From Blastopirellula sediminis (GTDB lineage Bacteria; Planctomycetota; Planctomycetia; Pirellulales; Pirellulaceae), in assembly GCF_020966755.1 (NCBI RefSeq), contig NZ_JAJKFT010000010.1, positions 3,002,720 to 3,066,719 of the forward strand: a stretch of DNA of 64,000 nt, written 5' to 3'. The translations under genes were made by a program, and so were the position numbers. Shown here in pieces: positions 53,484 to 62,479 of this stretch; position 1 is the first letter of the stretch, and each line of letters starts with the position of its first letter. The notes under the pieces were generated by a model. The model saw nothing but the letters and a program-made list of their open reading frames with translations, made no database searches and was not told the origin of the DNA.

Positions 53484-56014
53484 CCGACGGGGAGAAAAAC
53501 AAGGGGAAACGGGCGGATGCTCGGCATTTGGTTTGGCTGCTGACGTGGGTCGGTCTGGTCGCAGGCGCGGTCGTGTTCTGCGTGACGGCGCCGACGTTGC
53601 AATATATCCGCTACCATTACGAGGCTTCCGCCGCGCAGCGCAGCCGAATCGATCAGGCGATCGCCGAGATCCAGCAGAATCTGGTAGACGGCCGTCGCGA
53701 TTTCGCCGAGATCATCCTCGCGCCCGGAAGCCATGACGCCTACGACAGCGAGTTCTCCGCGATCCAAGACGCTCATTGGTACAAGAACCTGCGCAAGGCG
53801 GTTGTCGACGTCCGACAGGATCCGAATTTTCAAAACACGTCGGACGTCGTCCGTCTCTCGCAATTGCTTCAGCAAATCCCCGAGACCTATCTCGACACCC
53901 TGGCCTGGTCGGTCGCCGTCGCAGCCGCCGAATCGGAGAAGGTGGCCGCGCAAAAGAAGACGCAGCAGACGCTGCACCGCATTCGCGCCTTCTTCGCCGA
54001 GATGGAAGGGAAGCGGCGCTTGGATTTGGCGCTGCAGTTAAAGCGTCACGCCCCAAAAGCCTCGGGCCGTTCGACGGTCGCCCATGACGATCTTGTCGAA
54101 AGCTTTCGCGTCGCAGCCGAGTACGAGGCGATCGCCAACGAATTGATGCAATTGGCGATTCTGTGCGAGAAGTTGGCGGCGGAACACGACGTCGATCAGT
54201 TGGTCAGCTTGAAAGACAACGAGCTGAAAGCGACTTTCTCACGACTGGAACATGCGCTAGAGCGATTTTCCGGCGACCGCGAAGCGGTTCGAGAGCTAAC
54301 CCAGGAATTGGAGTCGTCCCTCTTTGGGGAAGGGTGCGTCTTTGACGACGTTCATCAGACGATCCAGATTGGCGATGGAGGCGTTTACTACTGGCAGCGC
54401 GAAGAACTGCTGGGAATGCGCGAGCAGTCTCAGCGGTTGCGACAGGTCGAAGAGAAGTTCGACGCCTTTCGGCCGGTCTTGAGCGACTTGGAAATTCATT
54501 TCGCAAGAGTGGACGCCGAGGAACGACGCGGCGCCGATCTGGCCGGTATGCTCGCCTGGACGATCATGATCGTGACCGGCATCGTCTGCGTTTGCTTGTT
54601 CGTTATTCTGGCGCGACGGATCGCCGGAATCATCACGCAACAAATTGAGGACGTCCAGCGGAATTCTTCCGAATTGGAAAGGAAGAACGCGGAGGTTAGG
54701 CTGTTGCAAGACGTCGCGGAGGCGGCGAACAAGACCGCCTCATTGGCGGAAACGGTGGAATTCGTCATGCGCCGTTTCGCCCAGCACTCCGGGTTTCCTT
54801 TCGCCCTGGCGACCTTCACCGACGAACGAGGGGCCCGGCAAGTGGTCGCGACCGAGGCTTGGCTCGAAGCGGGCCTGTCGATGGATCCGATCGTCGCTTC
54901 GTGCGGCGGGGACCGGTCAGTCAACGTTGCGGTTCGTCCTTTGAGCTTTGAACAAGATGACCTGGCGCCGCAGTGCAACGGGCCGAAAAGCGGCGTCGCG
55001 ATCATGATGCGGCAGGATATGTTCTTCATCTATTGCCATTTCATTTCGACCGACGTCGATTCTCCTGCCGAGGAACTGCTGCGGTTGGCGGAGCAGGTCG
55101 CACATCGTTTGAGCCAAACGCTGGAACGAGCCCAGGCGAATAGCCGCTTGAAAGACTTGAACAGCAAACTGATCGATTCGGCGCGGCATGCCGGGATGGC
55201 CGAAGTCGCGACCGGGGTGCTGCACAACGTCGGCAACGCGCTCAACAGCGTGAATACGTCTCTGTCGTTCCTGCAGGAATGTACGGCGCAGTCGAGCTAC
55301 GTCGACTTGGGACGGACGCTTGAACTCGTCGTCAAGCAATCAGGCTCGCTGGAAGAGTTCATGCTCAGCCATCCCAAGCGACAGTTGATTCAGCCGATGC
55401 TGGCCGAATTGGAGGAACGCTTGCGAGGCGAGAATGAAAAGCAGTTGGCCGAGGTCGAAGACCTGCGTCGCCATATCGATCACATCAAGAAGATTGTCGC
55501 CGTTCAGCAGTCGCTGGCCCGCGTGCAATGCATCCTCGAGCCGACCGATCTGGTCGACGCGCTTACCAAAGCGATCGAGTGGCAAGCGGAAGGCCTGCTC
55601 CATCACCACGTCGACGTCGAAGCCGACTTCCCGGACTTGCCGCTACTAAAGCTCGACAAGCATCGCGTGCTCGAGATCTTCGGCAATTTGTTGAAGAACG
55701 CAATGGAGTCGATTGTGGAAGCCAAGGGGACGCAGCGTCGGGTCACCATCGGCGTCCGTCAATTGGCGGCGGAAAAAATCGCGATTGAAGTGAGAGACAC
55801 CGGTCTGGGAGTCAAGCCGGAGAACTTGAACAGCATCTTCTCATACGGCTTTACCACCAAGTCGAACGGACATGGTTTCGGCCTGCATAGCGCCAGTTTG
55901 TCGGCGAAGCAGATGGGGGGAAAACTCGAGATCGAGAGCGACGGGCTCGGGATGGGAGCATTGTTTCGCCTGACGCTTCCCTATTCGCCGGTTATGGAAG
56001 ACGCGCTGGCGTAG
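53480..56014 (+). CDS. Sensor histidine kinase with long extracytoplasmic domain
   Basis: An 844-residue transmembrane kinase. Helix 1 (about residues 17-37) and helix 2 (about 353-378) bracket a roughly 315-residue helical extracytoplasmic domain. Then come a coiled coil, a GAF-like region (about 415-560), the phosphoacceptor segment GMAEVATGVLHNVGNALNSV with His near 580, and the ATPase domain with FGNLLKNAMESI, VRDTGLGVKPENLNSIFSYG and HGFGLHSASL. GTG 53480 is chosen: it overlaps the preceding stop and has CAGGAG upstream. It presumably senses through the adjacent binding protein. No response regulator is visible next to it. Confidence 0.9.
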   Translation: MTDGEKNKGKRADARHLVWLLTWVGLVAGAVVFCVTAPTLQYIRYHYEASAAQRSRIDQAIAEIQQNLVDGRRDFAEIILAPGSHDAYDSEFSAIQDAHWYKNLRKAVVDVRQDPNFQNTSDVVRLSQLLQQIPETYLDTLAWSVAVAAAESEKVAAQKKTQQTLHRIRAFFAEMEGKRRLDLALQLKRHAPKASGRSTVAHDDLVESFRVAAEYEAIANELMQLAILCEKLAAEHDVDQLVSLKDNELKATFSRLEHALERFSGDREAVRELTQELESSLFGEGCVFDDVHQTIQIGDGGVYYWQREELLGMREQSQRLRQVEEKFDAFRPVLSDLEIHFARVDAEERRGADLAGMLAWTIMIVTGIVCVCLFVILARRIAGIITQQIEDVQRNSSELERKNAEVRLLQDVAEAANKTASLAETVEFVMRRFAQHSGFPFALATFTDERGARQVVATEAWLEAGLSMDPIVASCGGDRSVNVAVRPLSFEQDDLAPQCNGPKSGVAIMMRQDMFFIYCHFISTDVDSPAEELLRLAEQVAHRLSQTLERAQANSRLKDLNSKLIDSARHAGMAEVATGVLHNVGNALNSVNTSLSFLQECTAQSSYVDLGRTLELVVKQSGSLEEFMLSHPKRQLIQPMLAELEERLRGENEKQLAEVEDLRRHIDHIKKIVAVQQSLARVQCILEPTDLVDALTKAIEWQAEGLLHHHVDVEADFPDLPLLKLDKHRVLEIFGNLLKNAMESIVEAKGTQRRVTIGVRQLAAEKIAIEVRDTGLGVKPENLNSIFSYGFTTKSNGHGFGLHSASLSAKQMGGKLEIESDGLGMGALFRLTLPYSPVMEDALA

Positions 56015-57188
56015 GGAAGGGGTGAGCGATCCCTTCTTCTTGCAACGCCGATTCACGCTCCCGAAAACTGGGATGAAGCCAGCGAGATTGCTCAAGCGGA
56101 ATGTCGGCGGCGACGCTCAGTTTGCGCAGCGCTGACGTCAGCAACTCAGGGCCTTGGTCGCCGTAGATTCGTTTCAGGTGAGTCGCGGCCCACGCATCCG
56201 CTTCCAACTCCAAGCGGCGCGATTGTCGCGGCGTCGACCAGAGATAATAGGCGGTCAGCAGCAGCGGAGCGGACGCTTCGGCAAGCGTTCGCGCTGCGCC
56301 TTGCAGATCAATTCCGACCGCAAGCAAATAGCGGCCGACAAGCACGATCGCCGCCGGAATGACGATCGCGGCGAGCCGTCGTGCGACGTGCTGTTTGCGA
56401 AGATGCCCCATCTCATGGGCGATGACGGCGTCGAGTTCCCCCGGCGTTAAAGCGTCGAGTAGCGGCGTCGAGACGACCAGGTAACGGAACGGCGGAACGC
56501 ATCCCAAGAGCGCCGCGTTGCAGATCGAAATGCTCTCGGGCCAAACTAGCAGCGGCGGCATGCTTCGCCCATGTTGCGATTGCAGACGCTTGGTAAGTTC
56601 CGGCAGTTGGATCGGCGAAAGACCCCAGCAGCGGCGGAGCAGTTCTGGATAGACGGCGATTAGCATCACCACGATCAAAACGATGGTGAGCACCCCGCCG
56701 TCGCTACCAGGACCGGCGATTCCGCCCCAACGAGCCGCCGACGAACCAAGCCAGACCGGACCGCAAGCCAAAGGCAACGACATTCGCATTTCGACCAGCG
56801 CCGCAGAGAGCCCGTCCGTTTCGGCTAGTAGGACCAGCCGCGAAACTATCGCCGGCGACAGCAGCATCGCTTCACGCAGGAAGGGGATTTCTCCCAAGGC
56901 GGAAGTGGCGACGATGGCGCCCCAGTTGCCGGGCCAGAGCATCAGCAGCGATGTGGCGCCCCAGCATATATCAGAGACCCAGCCCCGTTTGAAGGTGCGC
57001 GCGACGCTCCACTGCAATAGCCCCAGCGCGAGGCAAACGAGCCAAGAGGCGAGCGGCTGTTCGACCGTTTCCAGAGGTCGAGCGAGCAGCACGATCGTGC
57101 AGTAAACGAGGATCTGCAAAAGCATGGAAATCGCCGTGGTGAGGGGGAACTTCCATGGTAGTCGTCCCGCCTGGCGATTCCCAAACAA
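55992..57188 (-). CDS. M48-like integral membrane zinc metalloprotease
   Basis: A 398-residue protein with the zinc motif HEMGH in VIAHEMGHLRKQH near residue 258 and the third ligand Glu in LELEADAWAATH near 330. These match M48 (HtpX/Ste24-like) peptidases. There are several hydrophobic segments before and after the motif, so the active site faces the membrane or cytoplasm. The ATG/TTG start is uncertain: TTG 57188 is given, but ATG 57125 removes 21 residues. Its 3' end overlaps that of the convergent kinase gene by 23 bases. Confidence 0.85.
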   Translation of the reverse strand: MFGNRQAGRLPWKFPLTTAISMLLQILVYCTIVLLARPLETVEQPLASWLVCLALGLLQWSVARTFKRGWVSDICWGATSLLMLWPGNWGAIVATSALGEIPFLREAMLLSPAIVSRLVLLAETDGLSAALVEMRMSLPLACGPVWLGSSAARWGGIAGPGSDGGVLTIVLIVVMLIAVYPELLRRCWGLSPIQLPELTKRLQSQHGRSMPPLLVWPESISICNAALLGCVPPFRYLVVSTPLLDALTPGELDAVIAHEMGHLRKQHVARRLAAIVIPAAIVLVGRYLLAVGIDLQGAARTLAEASAPLLLTAYYLWSTPRQSRRLELEADAWAATHLKRIYGDQGPELLTSALRKLSVAADIPLEQSRWLHPSFRERESALQEEGIAHPFPTPARLP

Positions 57189-57373
57189 ATAGGGCGGCGT
57201 GCGGAAGATGAGGGATATGCCGATTGTCTGGATACGATCGTCGATTGGATGGTTAGCCCCGATAGCGGAGCTATCGCGGCTAACCTTGGGGAAAGGGGAG
57301 CGTCCCGACGAACACGCGTCGTTTTGGTATGCTGCGAGATGTCAGGCACGCACTTCGCTCGGCGGAACCTCCC

Positions 57374-57859
57374 ATGTCGCAGCTCGCATCTTTCGTTTCC
57401 GATACTCCCCGCTTCGTGCGGCATTTGCTCGATTCGTATCGACGCTGGGTCGGCGTTGAGCTGATGGAGCGGAGTGGAGATGAACGACAAGACCTGGAGC
57501 TTCTCTTCGCGCTGCCGGTGGTGGTCGTTTCGCATGGCGCCGAGGCCGATCCGATCTTCAAGTTCGGCAATCAGACGGCGCTGAACCTGTGGGAACTTGA
57601 GCTCGACGCATTCTTAAAGATGCCGTCGCGACTAACGGCCGAACCGATGCATCGGGATGAGCGTGCCCGCTTGCTGGCGCGGACCGAGCGCGACGGCTAC
57701 GTCGACGACTATCGCGGCGTCCGCATCTCGAGTCAGGGACGCCGCTTTTACATCGAACAAGCGACCATTTGGAACGTGGTCGACGACGCCGGCGACTACA
57801 TTGGCCAAGCGGCGACGTTTGATCACTGGACGTTTCTCGCCGCAGGAGAAACGCCCTAG
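57374..57859 (+). CDS. MEKHLA domain protein
   Basis: A 161-residue soluble PAS-like protein of the MEKHLA family. The hallmark sequence is LLFALPVVVVSHGAEADPIF, then FGNQTALNLWE, MPSRLTAEPMHRDERARLL, VDDYRGVRISSQGRRFYIE and GQAATFDHW. MEKHLA proteins occur as single domains in cyanobacteria and planctomycetes and as C-terminal domains in plants; no biochemical role is firmly established. ATG 57374 is preferred over ATG 57329. Its stop codon overlaps that of the convergent lipoprotein gene by 4 bases. Confidence 0.85.
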   Translation: MSQLASFVSDTPRFVRHLLDSYRRWVGVELMERSGDERQDLELLFALPVVVVSHGAEADPIFKFGNQTALNLWELELDAFLKMPSRLTAEPMHRDERARLLARTERDGYVDDYRGVRISSQGRRFYIEQATIWNVVDDAGDYIGQAATFDHWTFLAAGETP

Positions 57860-58776
57860 CCCGAGATCGATACCTTCGCCGGCTCCTGTTTCGGCAGCGG
57901 CTGCGATTCTTTCTTTTCGGTCGTTTGCGTCATGGGAGGAGCGGCGGTCGTCTCTTCCTTGTAGCCGACCAGATCGGCTTCCTTCTTCGCGTCAGTCATC
58001 GGCGTCTCCGTTTCGTCCGCTTCTTCCGACTCGCCATCGGCCAGTTGAGCGCGGAAGTCATACGGAGCGTCGTATTCGACCTGAATCTGGTTCTCTTCTT
58101 CCTTGTGGAACGGATTGGGAAGACTGATCTTCGAACCAGCGAACTGCGTCCGGTCGTAGATGTTGCCTCCCTGGAAGGGACCAGCGCCCAGCAGCCAGGT
58201 GTCGCGAGCGGTTCCCAACGATTGAGCGATGCCCGATTGCCAGACTGGCGCACGCGATTCGCGATGATAGGCGAAGAGCGCGATCTTGGCGCCGCCGATC
58301 GTGTTGCTCTTTTTGGCGAAAGCGATTTCCGGAATGGTCGGTACGACAGGCGCTGCCGGAATCAGCGAAGCTGCGGAACTAACCGCGTTGTTTGACGGAA
58401 TGCCGTAGGTGACGGTATGTCCTTCGGTTCCCAGCGCGCCGATTCGCGCTTCGACCACAAAGTCGGCTTCGTCCGCTTTGTCTTGCAGCAGGCAACCCGC
58501 GGCGTTCATCTGCTGACGAATGGCGCTGGTGATGTACTCGGCATTGACGAACCCGGCGCCTTTGACGTTTTGCAGGTAGCGCGGGTCAAGGTAGACCTTC
58601 TCGCCGCGTAGCGGCTGAAAGTCGATATCGGCGATCGCCTCGTCGACGGCATGCGAGCTGACGAGCTGCTCGGTTAGCGTCCGATTGGAGGTGGTTCCGC
58701 AGCCGGCTGCTAGTAGCAGGCCGACCACGATCGCGCAGCGGCGGGCTGCGGCGTGAAGTTGGATACAGGCGGCCAT
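57856..58776 (-). CDS. Planctomycete lipoprotein (DUF6655-like)
   Basis: A 306-residue lipoprotein. The signal MAACIQLHAAARRCAIVVGL ends in LLAAGC (Cys near residue 25). The mature N-terminal part (NRTLTEQLVSSHAVDEAIAD, then GFVNAEYITSAIRQQMNAAG) and the following EGHTVTYGIPSNN block are typical of a conserved planctomycete lipoprotein group; the match to DUF6655 is from memory and unverified. The last 60 residues are acidic and Pro-rich. ATG 58776 gives the lipobox. Probably an envelope protein; function unknown. Confidence 0.75.
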   Translation of the reverse strand: MAACIQLHAAARRCAIVVGLLLAAGCGTTSNRTLTEQLVSSHAVDEAIADIDFQPLRGEKVYLDPRYLQNVKGAGFVNAEYITSAIRQQMNAAGCLLQDKADEADFVVEARIGALGTEGHTVTYGIPSNNAVSSAASLIPAAPVVPTIPEIAFAKKSNTIGGAKIALFAYHRESRAPVWQSGIAQSLGTARDTWLLGAGPFQGGNIYDRTQFAGSKISLPNPFHKEEENQIQVEYDAPYDFRAQLADGESEEADETETPMTDAKKEADLVGYKEETTAAPPMTQTTEKKESQPLPKQEPAKVSISG

Positions 58777-58991
58777 TGCGTCTTGCGTGTCATGGGTGTT
58801 GGAAGGAAGTTGGGCGGGATAGTTGGTAGGAGAGGCAGAGCGGTCTTCCACCAGGGAACGTTGATGCCTCGGATGCGAACTATAGGAAAAGGAAAAGAAC
58901 CGCGAAACCGCAATTTTGTGAAGATATCACGCGAAATAGAGGACCTTACGCGGCGCTGACTGCCTGTCGCTGCTGGAGACGCCGACTTATA

Positions 58992-60029
58992 ATGAACCGC
59001 TTGTCTCCCAATGCCCCCTTTTTTCTAGCGTGTGCCGAAAACGTGGCGACCGTTTCTGCTGAACCTACGTGGCTTCCCTATTTTCAGCTGTTTCGGCTGC
59101 CGAACGTCTTTACGGCCTGGGCCGACATCCTGGCCGGCTTCCTGGCGGTCACGCAATTTTCCACCGATACGGCCAGTTTGACCCCGTGGCCGGTCTTTTT
59201 GTGCCTGATTACGGCCTCGAGCCTGATTTACTCGGCCGGAATGGCCCTGAACGACTATTACGACCTGGAGCAGGATCGCCGCGAACGCCCCCAGCGTCCG
59301 CTGCCCTCGGGCCGGGTTTCGCCCCGGTTGGCCGCCTGGCTCGGCTACCAGTTCTTGCTGGTCGGCGTAGTGCTAGCGGCGATTGCGGGCTACCTCTACT
59401 CGGACGTCGCACTTCCCTGGCGTGGGGGCGCTGTCGCTGTGGCCCTGGTCGCGTCGGTCCTGTTGTATGACGCCGCTCTCAAATCGACTGTTTTTGGCGC
59501 CGTGGCGATGGGAGCGTGCCGGTTTTTCAATTTGTTGCTGGGGATGAGCCTGGCCGGACAGCTGCCGGACGCCGGGTTTTCGCTGATCGGTTACGATATG
59601 GGTCAGTTGGCGTTCGCCGGCGGAATCGGCGTCTACATCGCCGGCGTCACCTGGTTCGCCCGGACCGAAGCGAAGGAAAGCTCTCGTCCGATGCTGATCT
59701 TTGGATTCGTCGTGCTGGTGATTGGGCTGGGGTTGTTCGTCGCGTCGCCGCTGTTGGGCTCGTCCGTCGTCAAGCTGCGGTCGATGCAGATGGTCGGGTG
59801 GTGCGGCCTGATGACGCTGATTGCGATCTCGATTCTTCGCCGCTGCATCATCGCCATTGCCGACCCTTCCCCTGGCAATGTACAAGTGGCGGTGAAGCAG
59901 GCGTTGCTGTCGTTGATCACTTTGAACGCGGGATTCGTATTGGGAGTTTGCGGCGCCTTTTGGGCGGTGATCGTCGCCCTGTTGATCGCACCGATGCTGC
60001 TGCTGGGCCGCTGGGTTTATTCGACCTAA
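58992..60029 (+). CDS. UbiA-family prenyltransferase (EboC-like)
   Basis: A 345-residue polytopic enzyme with about eight membrane segments. The prenyl-diphosphate-binding Asp motif NDYYDLEQDRRERPQRPLPSG is near residue 88, and a second conserved segment near 158 is LLYDAALKSTVFG. UbiA enzymes attach isoprenoid chains to acceptors in the membrane. The next two genes encode the same enzyme types as EboE and EboF, so this is the EboC-like member. The ATG at 58992 overlaps a consensus TATAAT (58988-58993); the GTG at 59043 may be the true start, giving MATVSAEPTWLPYFQLFRLP. Confidence 0.88.
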   Translation: MNRLSPNAPFFLACAENVATVSAEPTWLPYFQLFRLPNVFTAWADILAGFLAVTQFSTDTASLTPWPVFLCLITASSLIYSAGMALNDYYDLEQDRRERPQRPLPSGRVSPRLAAWLGYQFLLVGVVLAAIAGYLYSDVALPWRGGAVAVALVASVLLYDAALKSTVFGAVAMGACRFFNLLLGMSLAGQLPDAGFSLIGYDMGQLAFAGGIGVYIAGVTWFARTEAKESSRPMLIFGFVVLVIGLGLFVASPLLGSSVVKLRSMQMVGWCGLMTLIAISILRRCIIAIADPSPGNVQVAVKQALLSLITLNAGFVLGVCGAFWAVIVALLIAPMLLLGRWVYST

Positions 60030-60091
60030 ACTAAGAGAAGACGATCGCCGGGCGACTTTGGCAAGGGAAACGTCGACGCGATGCAGATGAG

Positions 60092-60940
60092 ATGAGCATG
60101 CGGATTGGCTACAACACGAACGGCTTCGCCCATCACGACCCGCTCGACGCGGTCGATGTGCTGGCCGATCTCGGTTACGAAAGCGTCGCGATCACCGTCG
60201 ACCACGGAACGCTGACGCCGTTCGGCAATACGTACATGGCCGATCGTCAGGCCGATCATCTTGCCGCGCTGCTCGCCGAAAAGAAGATGGCCTGCGTCAT
60301 TGAATCTGGCGCCCGCTTCCTGCTCGATCCGAAACGGAAGCATGAGCCGACCCTGGTCTCTCCGGCCAAGCATGGCCGCCAACGCCGCTTTGAGTTCATT
60401 CGCCACTGCATTGACGAAGCGGTCAAACTAAAGGCCGATTGCGTTTCGCTCTGGTCAGGCAAGCTGCTCGACGACGTCAATCCGACCATCGCGATGAAAC
60501 GCCTGGTCGAGGCGCTGCAGCCGGTGATCGAATATGCCGAACTGCAGCAGATGCCGCTTGGCTTTGAACCGGAGCCGGGCATGTTCATCGACACGATGGA
60601 CCGCTTCGCCGAACTGAGCGAGCAGATCGACTCACCGCTGTTCCAACTGACGCTCGACATCGGCCATTTGCAGTGCCAAGCCGAACTGCCGCTGGGAGAC
60701 GTGATTCGCGAGTGGGGACCCCGGATCGTCAACGTCCATATCGAAGACATGAAGCGCGGCGTTCACGAGCACTTGCCGTTCGGCGAAGGGGAAATCGACT
60801 TCGTCGAAGTGATCTCGGCCCTGCGTGACGCAAAGTACGCGCAAGGATTGCACGTCGAACTCAGCCGCCACAGCCACGAAGCTCCCACGATGGCCGCCCG
60901 CGCGATGGAATTTCTGCGGCCGCTCGTTCATCCTCAGTAA
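60092..60940 (+). CDS. TIM-barrel sugar phosphate isomerase/epimerase (EboE-like)
   Basis: A 282-residue xylose-isomerase-like TIM barrel starting MSMRIGYNTNGFAHHDPLDA. Metal-binding positions are visible in LGFEPEPGMFIDTM (Glu), LTLDIGHLQCQ (Asp, His), IVNVHIEDMKRGVHEHLPFG and GLHVELSRHSH. The reaction is unknown; relatives isomerise or epimerise sugars or process cyclitols. It lies between the UbiA-type and the phosphatase-type genes with gaps of 62 and 35 bases, which supports one operon. Confidence 0.88.
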   Translation: MSMRIGYNTNGFAHHDPLDAVDVLADLGYESVAITVDHGTLTPFGNTYMADRQADHLAALLAEKKMACVIESGARFLLDPKRKHEPTLVSPAKHGRQRRFEFIRHCIDEAVKLKADCVSLWSGKLLDDVNPTIAMKRLVEALQPVIEYAELQQMPLGFEPEPGMFIDTMDRFAELSEQIDSPLFQLTLDIGHLQCQAELPLGDVIREWGPRIVNVHIEDMKRGVHEHLPFGEGEIDFVEVISALRDAKYAQGLHVELSRHSHEAPTMAARAMEFLRPLVHPQ

Positions 60941-60975
60941 GCCACGCATCTCCAACCGGATAGAGACCGCTCGCC

Positions 60976-62301
60976 ATGCCTGACAACGTCGTTCTTCTTT
61001 CGCTCCCCGGCCTCGCTCCGCAAGATTTGGCTCACATGCCGCAAGTCTCGGCTCTGTTCGCCGAGGGGGATCGCGCTCCGCTGGCGGCCAGCTTTCCGGC
61101 GGTTACCTGGCCGGTGCAAGCGAACATGCTGACCGGACAACTGCCGGTCGATCACGGCGTGACCGCCAACGGTTTCTATTGGCGCGACAAAAAGCAGGTC
61201 GAAATGTGGACCGCCGGCAACGAGGCGATCCTGCAGCCGCAAATCTGGGACTTGCTGAAGCAGCACAATCCGGAGATCCGCACGTCCGCCTGGTTCCCGA
61301 TGCTCAGCAAACGCAGCGGCGCCGATTACGTCTGCATGCCGGCCCCGGTCCACAATCCGGACGGCAGCGAAACGATGTGGTGCTACACCAAGCCGAGCAA
61401 CTTGTACGGCGAACTGCTCAGTGAGATGGGAGCCGGCTTCCCGCTGCATCACTTCTGGGGACCGTTGGCCAACATCAAGTCGACCGCTTGGATCGCCGAC
61501 TCGGCTGCGTTTGTCGCCGAGAAGTTTCAGCCTCATTTCTCGTACATCTATCTGCCCCACCTCGATTACGCCGCCCAAAAGCTGGGACCTGACAGCGACG
61601 CTCACAAGCAAGCCGCCGCAGAGGTCGACGAAGTGATCGGCAAGTTGATCGGTCGGATGCGCGCGGCGCTCGGCGACGACACCCTCTTTTTGATCGCCAG
61701 CGAATATGTGATTGTCCCGGTCGATCATGTCAGCTATCCCAATCGCGTCTTGCGCGATGCAGGCCTCTTGCAGGTCGAGGTCAAGGAAGATGGCGAGCAT
61801 CTCGACTTGGAAAAGAGCGAAGCGTGGGCCCTGGTCGATCACCAGTTCTCGCACGTTTACGTCAAAGATGCGCAGCCGGAAGTGATCAGCCGCGTCAAAG
61901 AGCTGTTCCAAGGCGCCGAAGGAGTCGCCGAAGTGCTGGCCATGGAAGAACGGGGCAAGTACTTCATGAACCACGAAAGGGCAGGGGAGGTGATCCTCGT
62001 CTCGACCCCCAATAGCTGGCAAGCCTACTACTGGTGGAACGACGACGCCCTGGCGCCGGGCTTCGCTCGCAAGGTCGACATTCACAAGAAGCCAGGCTAC
62101 GACCCGGTCGAACTCCACTTCGACTTCGCCACCAAGAGCATCCCGCTCGACGCGACCCTGATCAAGGGTTCGCACGGCGCCCCGGTCGCGGCCGAATTCC
62201 AGCGGGGCGTCCTGCTGGCGAACCAAAAGGGGGTCTTCGCCGAAACTCCGCTCGCCGATACCGACGTTTGCGACATCGTTCTCCGCCAGTTCGGCGTGTA
62301 G
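60976..62301 (+). CDS. Alkaline-phosphatase-superfamily protein (EboF-like)
   Basis: A 441-residue member of the nucleotide pyrophosphatase/phosphodiesterase superfamily, starting MPDNVVLLSLPGLAPQDLAH. The nucleophile segment AASFPAVTWPVQANMLTGQ (Thr near residue 45) and DHGVTANGFYW are family-typical, as is LPHLDYAAQKLGPDSDAH. Where most members have the SDHG metal motif, here the text is ASEYVIVPVDHVSYPN, so the metal site is altered or differently formed. It closes the UbiA/TIM-barrel operon, followed by a terminator, consistent with an Ebo-type pathway. Confidence 0.85.
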   Translation: MPDNVVLLSLPGLAPQDLAHMPQVSALFAEGDRAPLAASFPAVTWPVQANMLTGQLPVDHGVTANGFYWRDKKQVEMWTAGNEAILQPQIWDLLKQHNPEIRTSAWFPMLSKRSGADYVCMPAPVHNPDGSETMWCYTKPSNLYGELLSEMGAGFPLHHFWGPLANIKSTAWIADSAAFVAEKFQPHFSYIYLPHLDYAAQKLGPDSDAHKQAAAEVDEVIGKLIGRMRAALGDDTLFLIASEYVIVPVDHVSYPNRVLRDAGLLQVEVKEDGEHLDLEKSEAWALVDHQFSHVYVKDAQPEVISRVKELFQGAEGVAEVLAMEERGKYFMNHERAGEVILVSTPNSWQAYYWWNDDALAPGFARKVDIHKKPGYDPVELHFDFATKSIPLDATLIKGSHGAPVAAEFQRGVLLANQKGVFAETPLADTDVCDIVLRQFGV

Positions 62302-62336
62302 AAACAAGCGTCACTATTGATACGACCGACCAGTTT

Positions 62337-62384
62337 GCCGGGTCATGCCGATTGTAACGATCGTTTGACCCGGCTTCTTCGTTT
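62337..62384 (+). terminator. Putative terminator after the Ebo-like trio
   Basis: GCCGGGTCA (62337-62345) and TGACCCGGC (62366-62374) form a perfect 9-bp stem around a 20-base loop, which itself contains the palindrome AACGATCGTT. It is followed by TTCTTCGTTTT. It lies about 35 bases after the phosphatase-like stop. Confidence 0.6.
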
Positions 62385-62479
62385 TAGGGGGCGTCGATTT
62401 TCGCCAGTATCCTGCGGCGACGTACGTTATTACGTGCATTTTCAGGCTGCAAGTACCTGGGCGAAAACGAGATCCAGCA

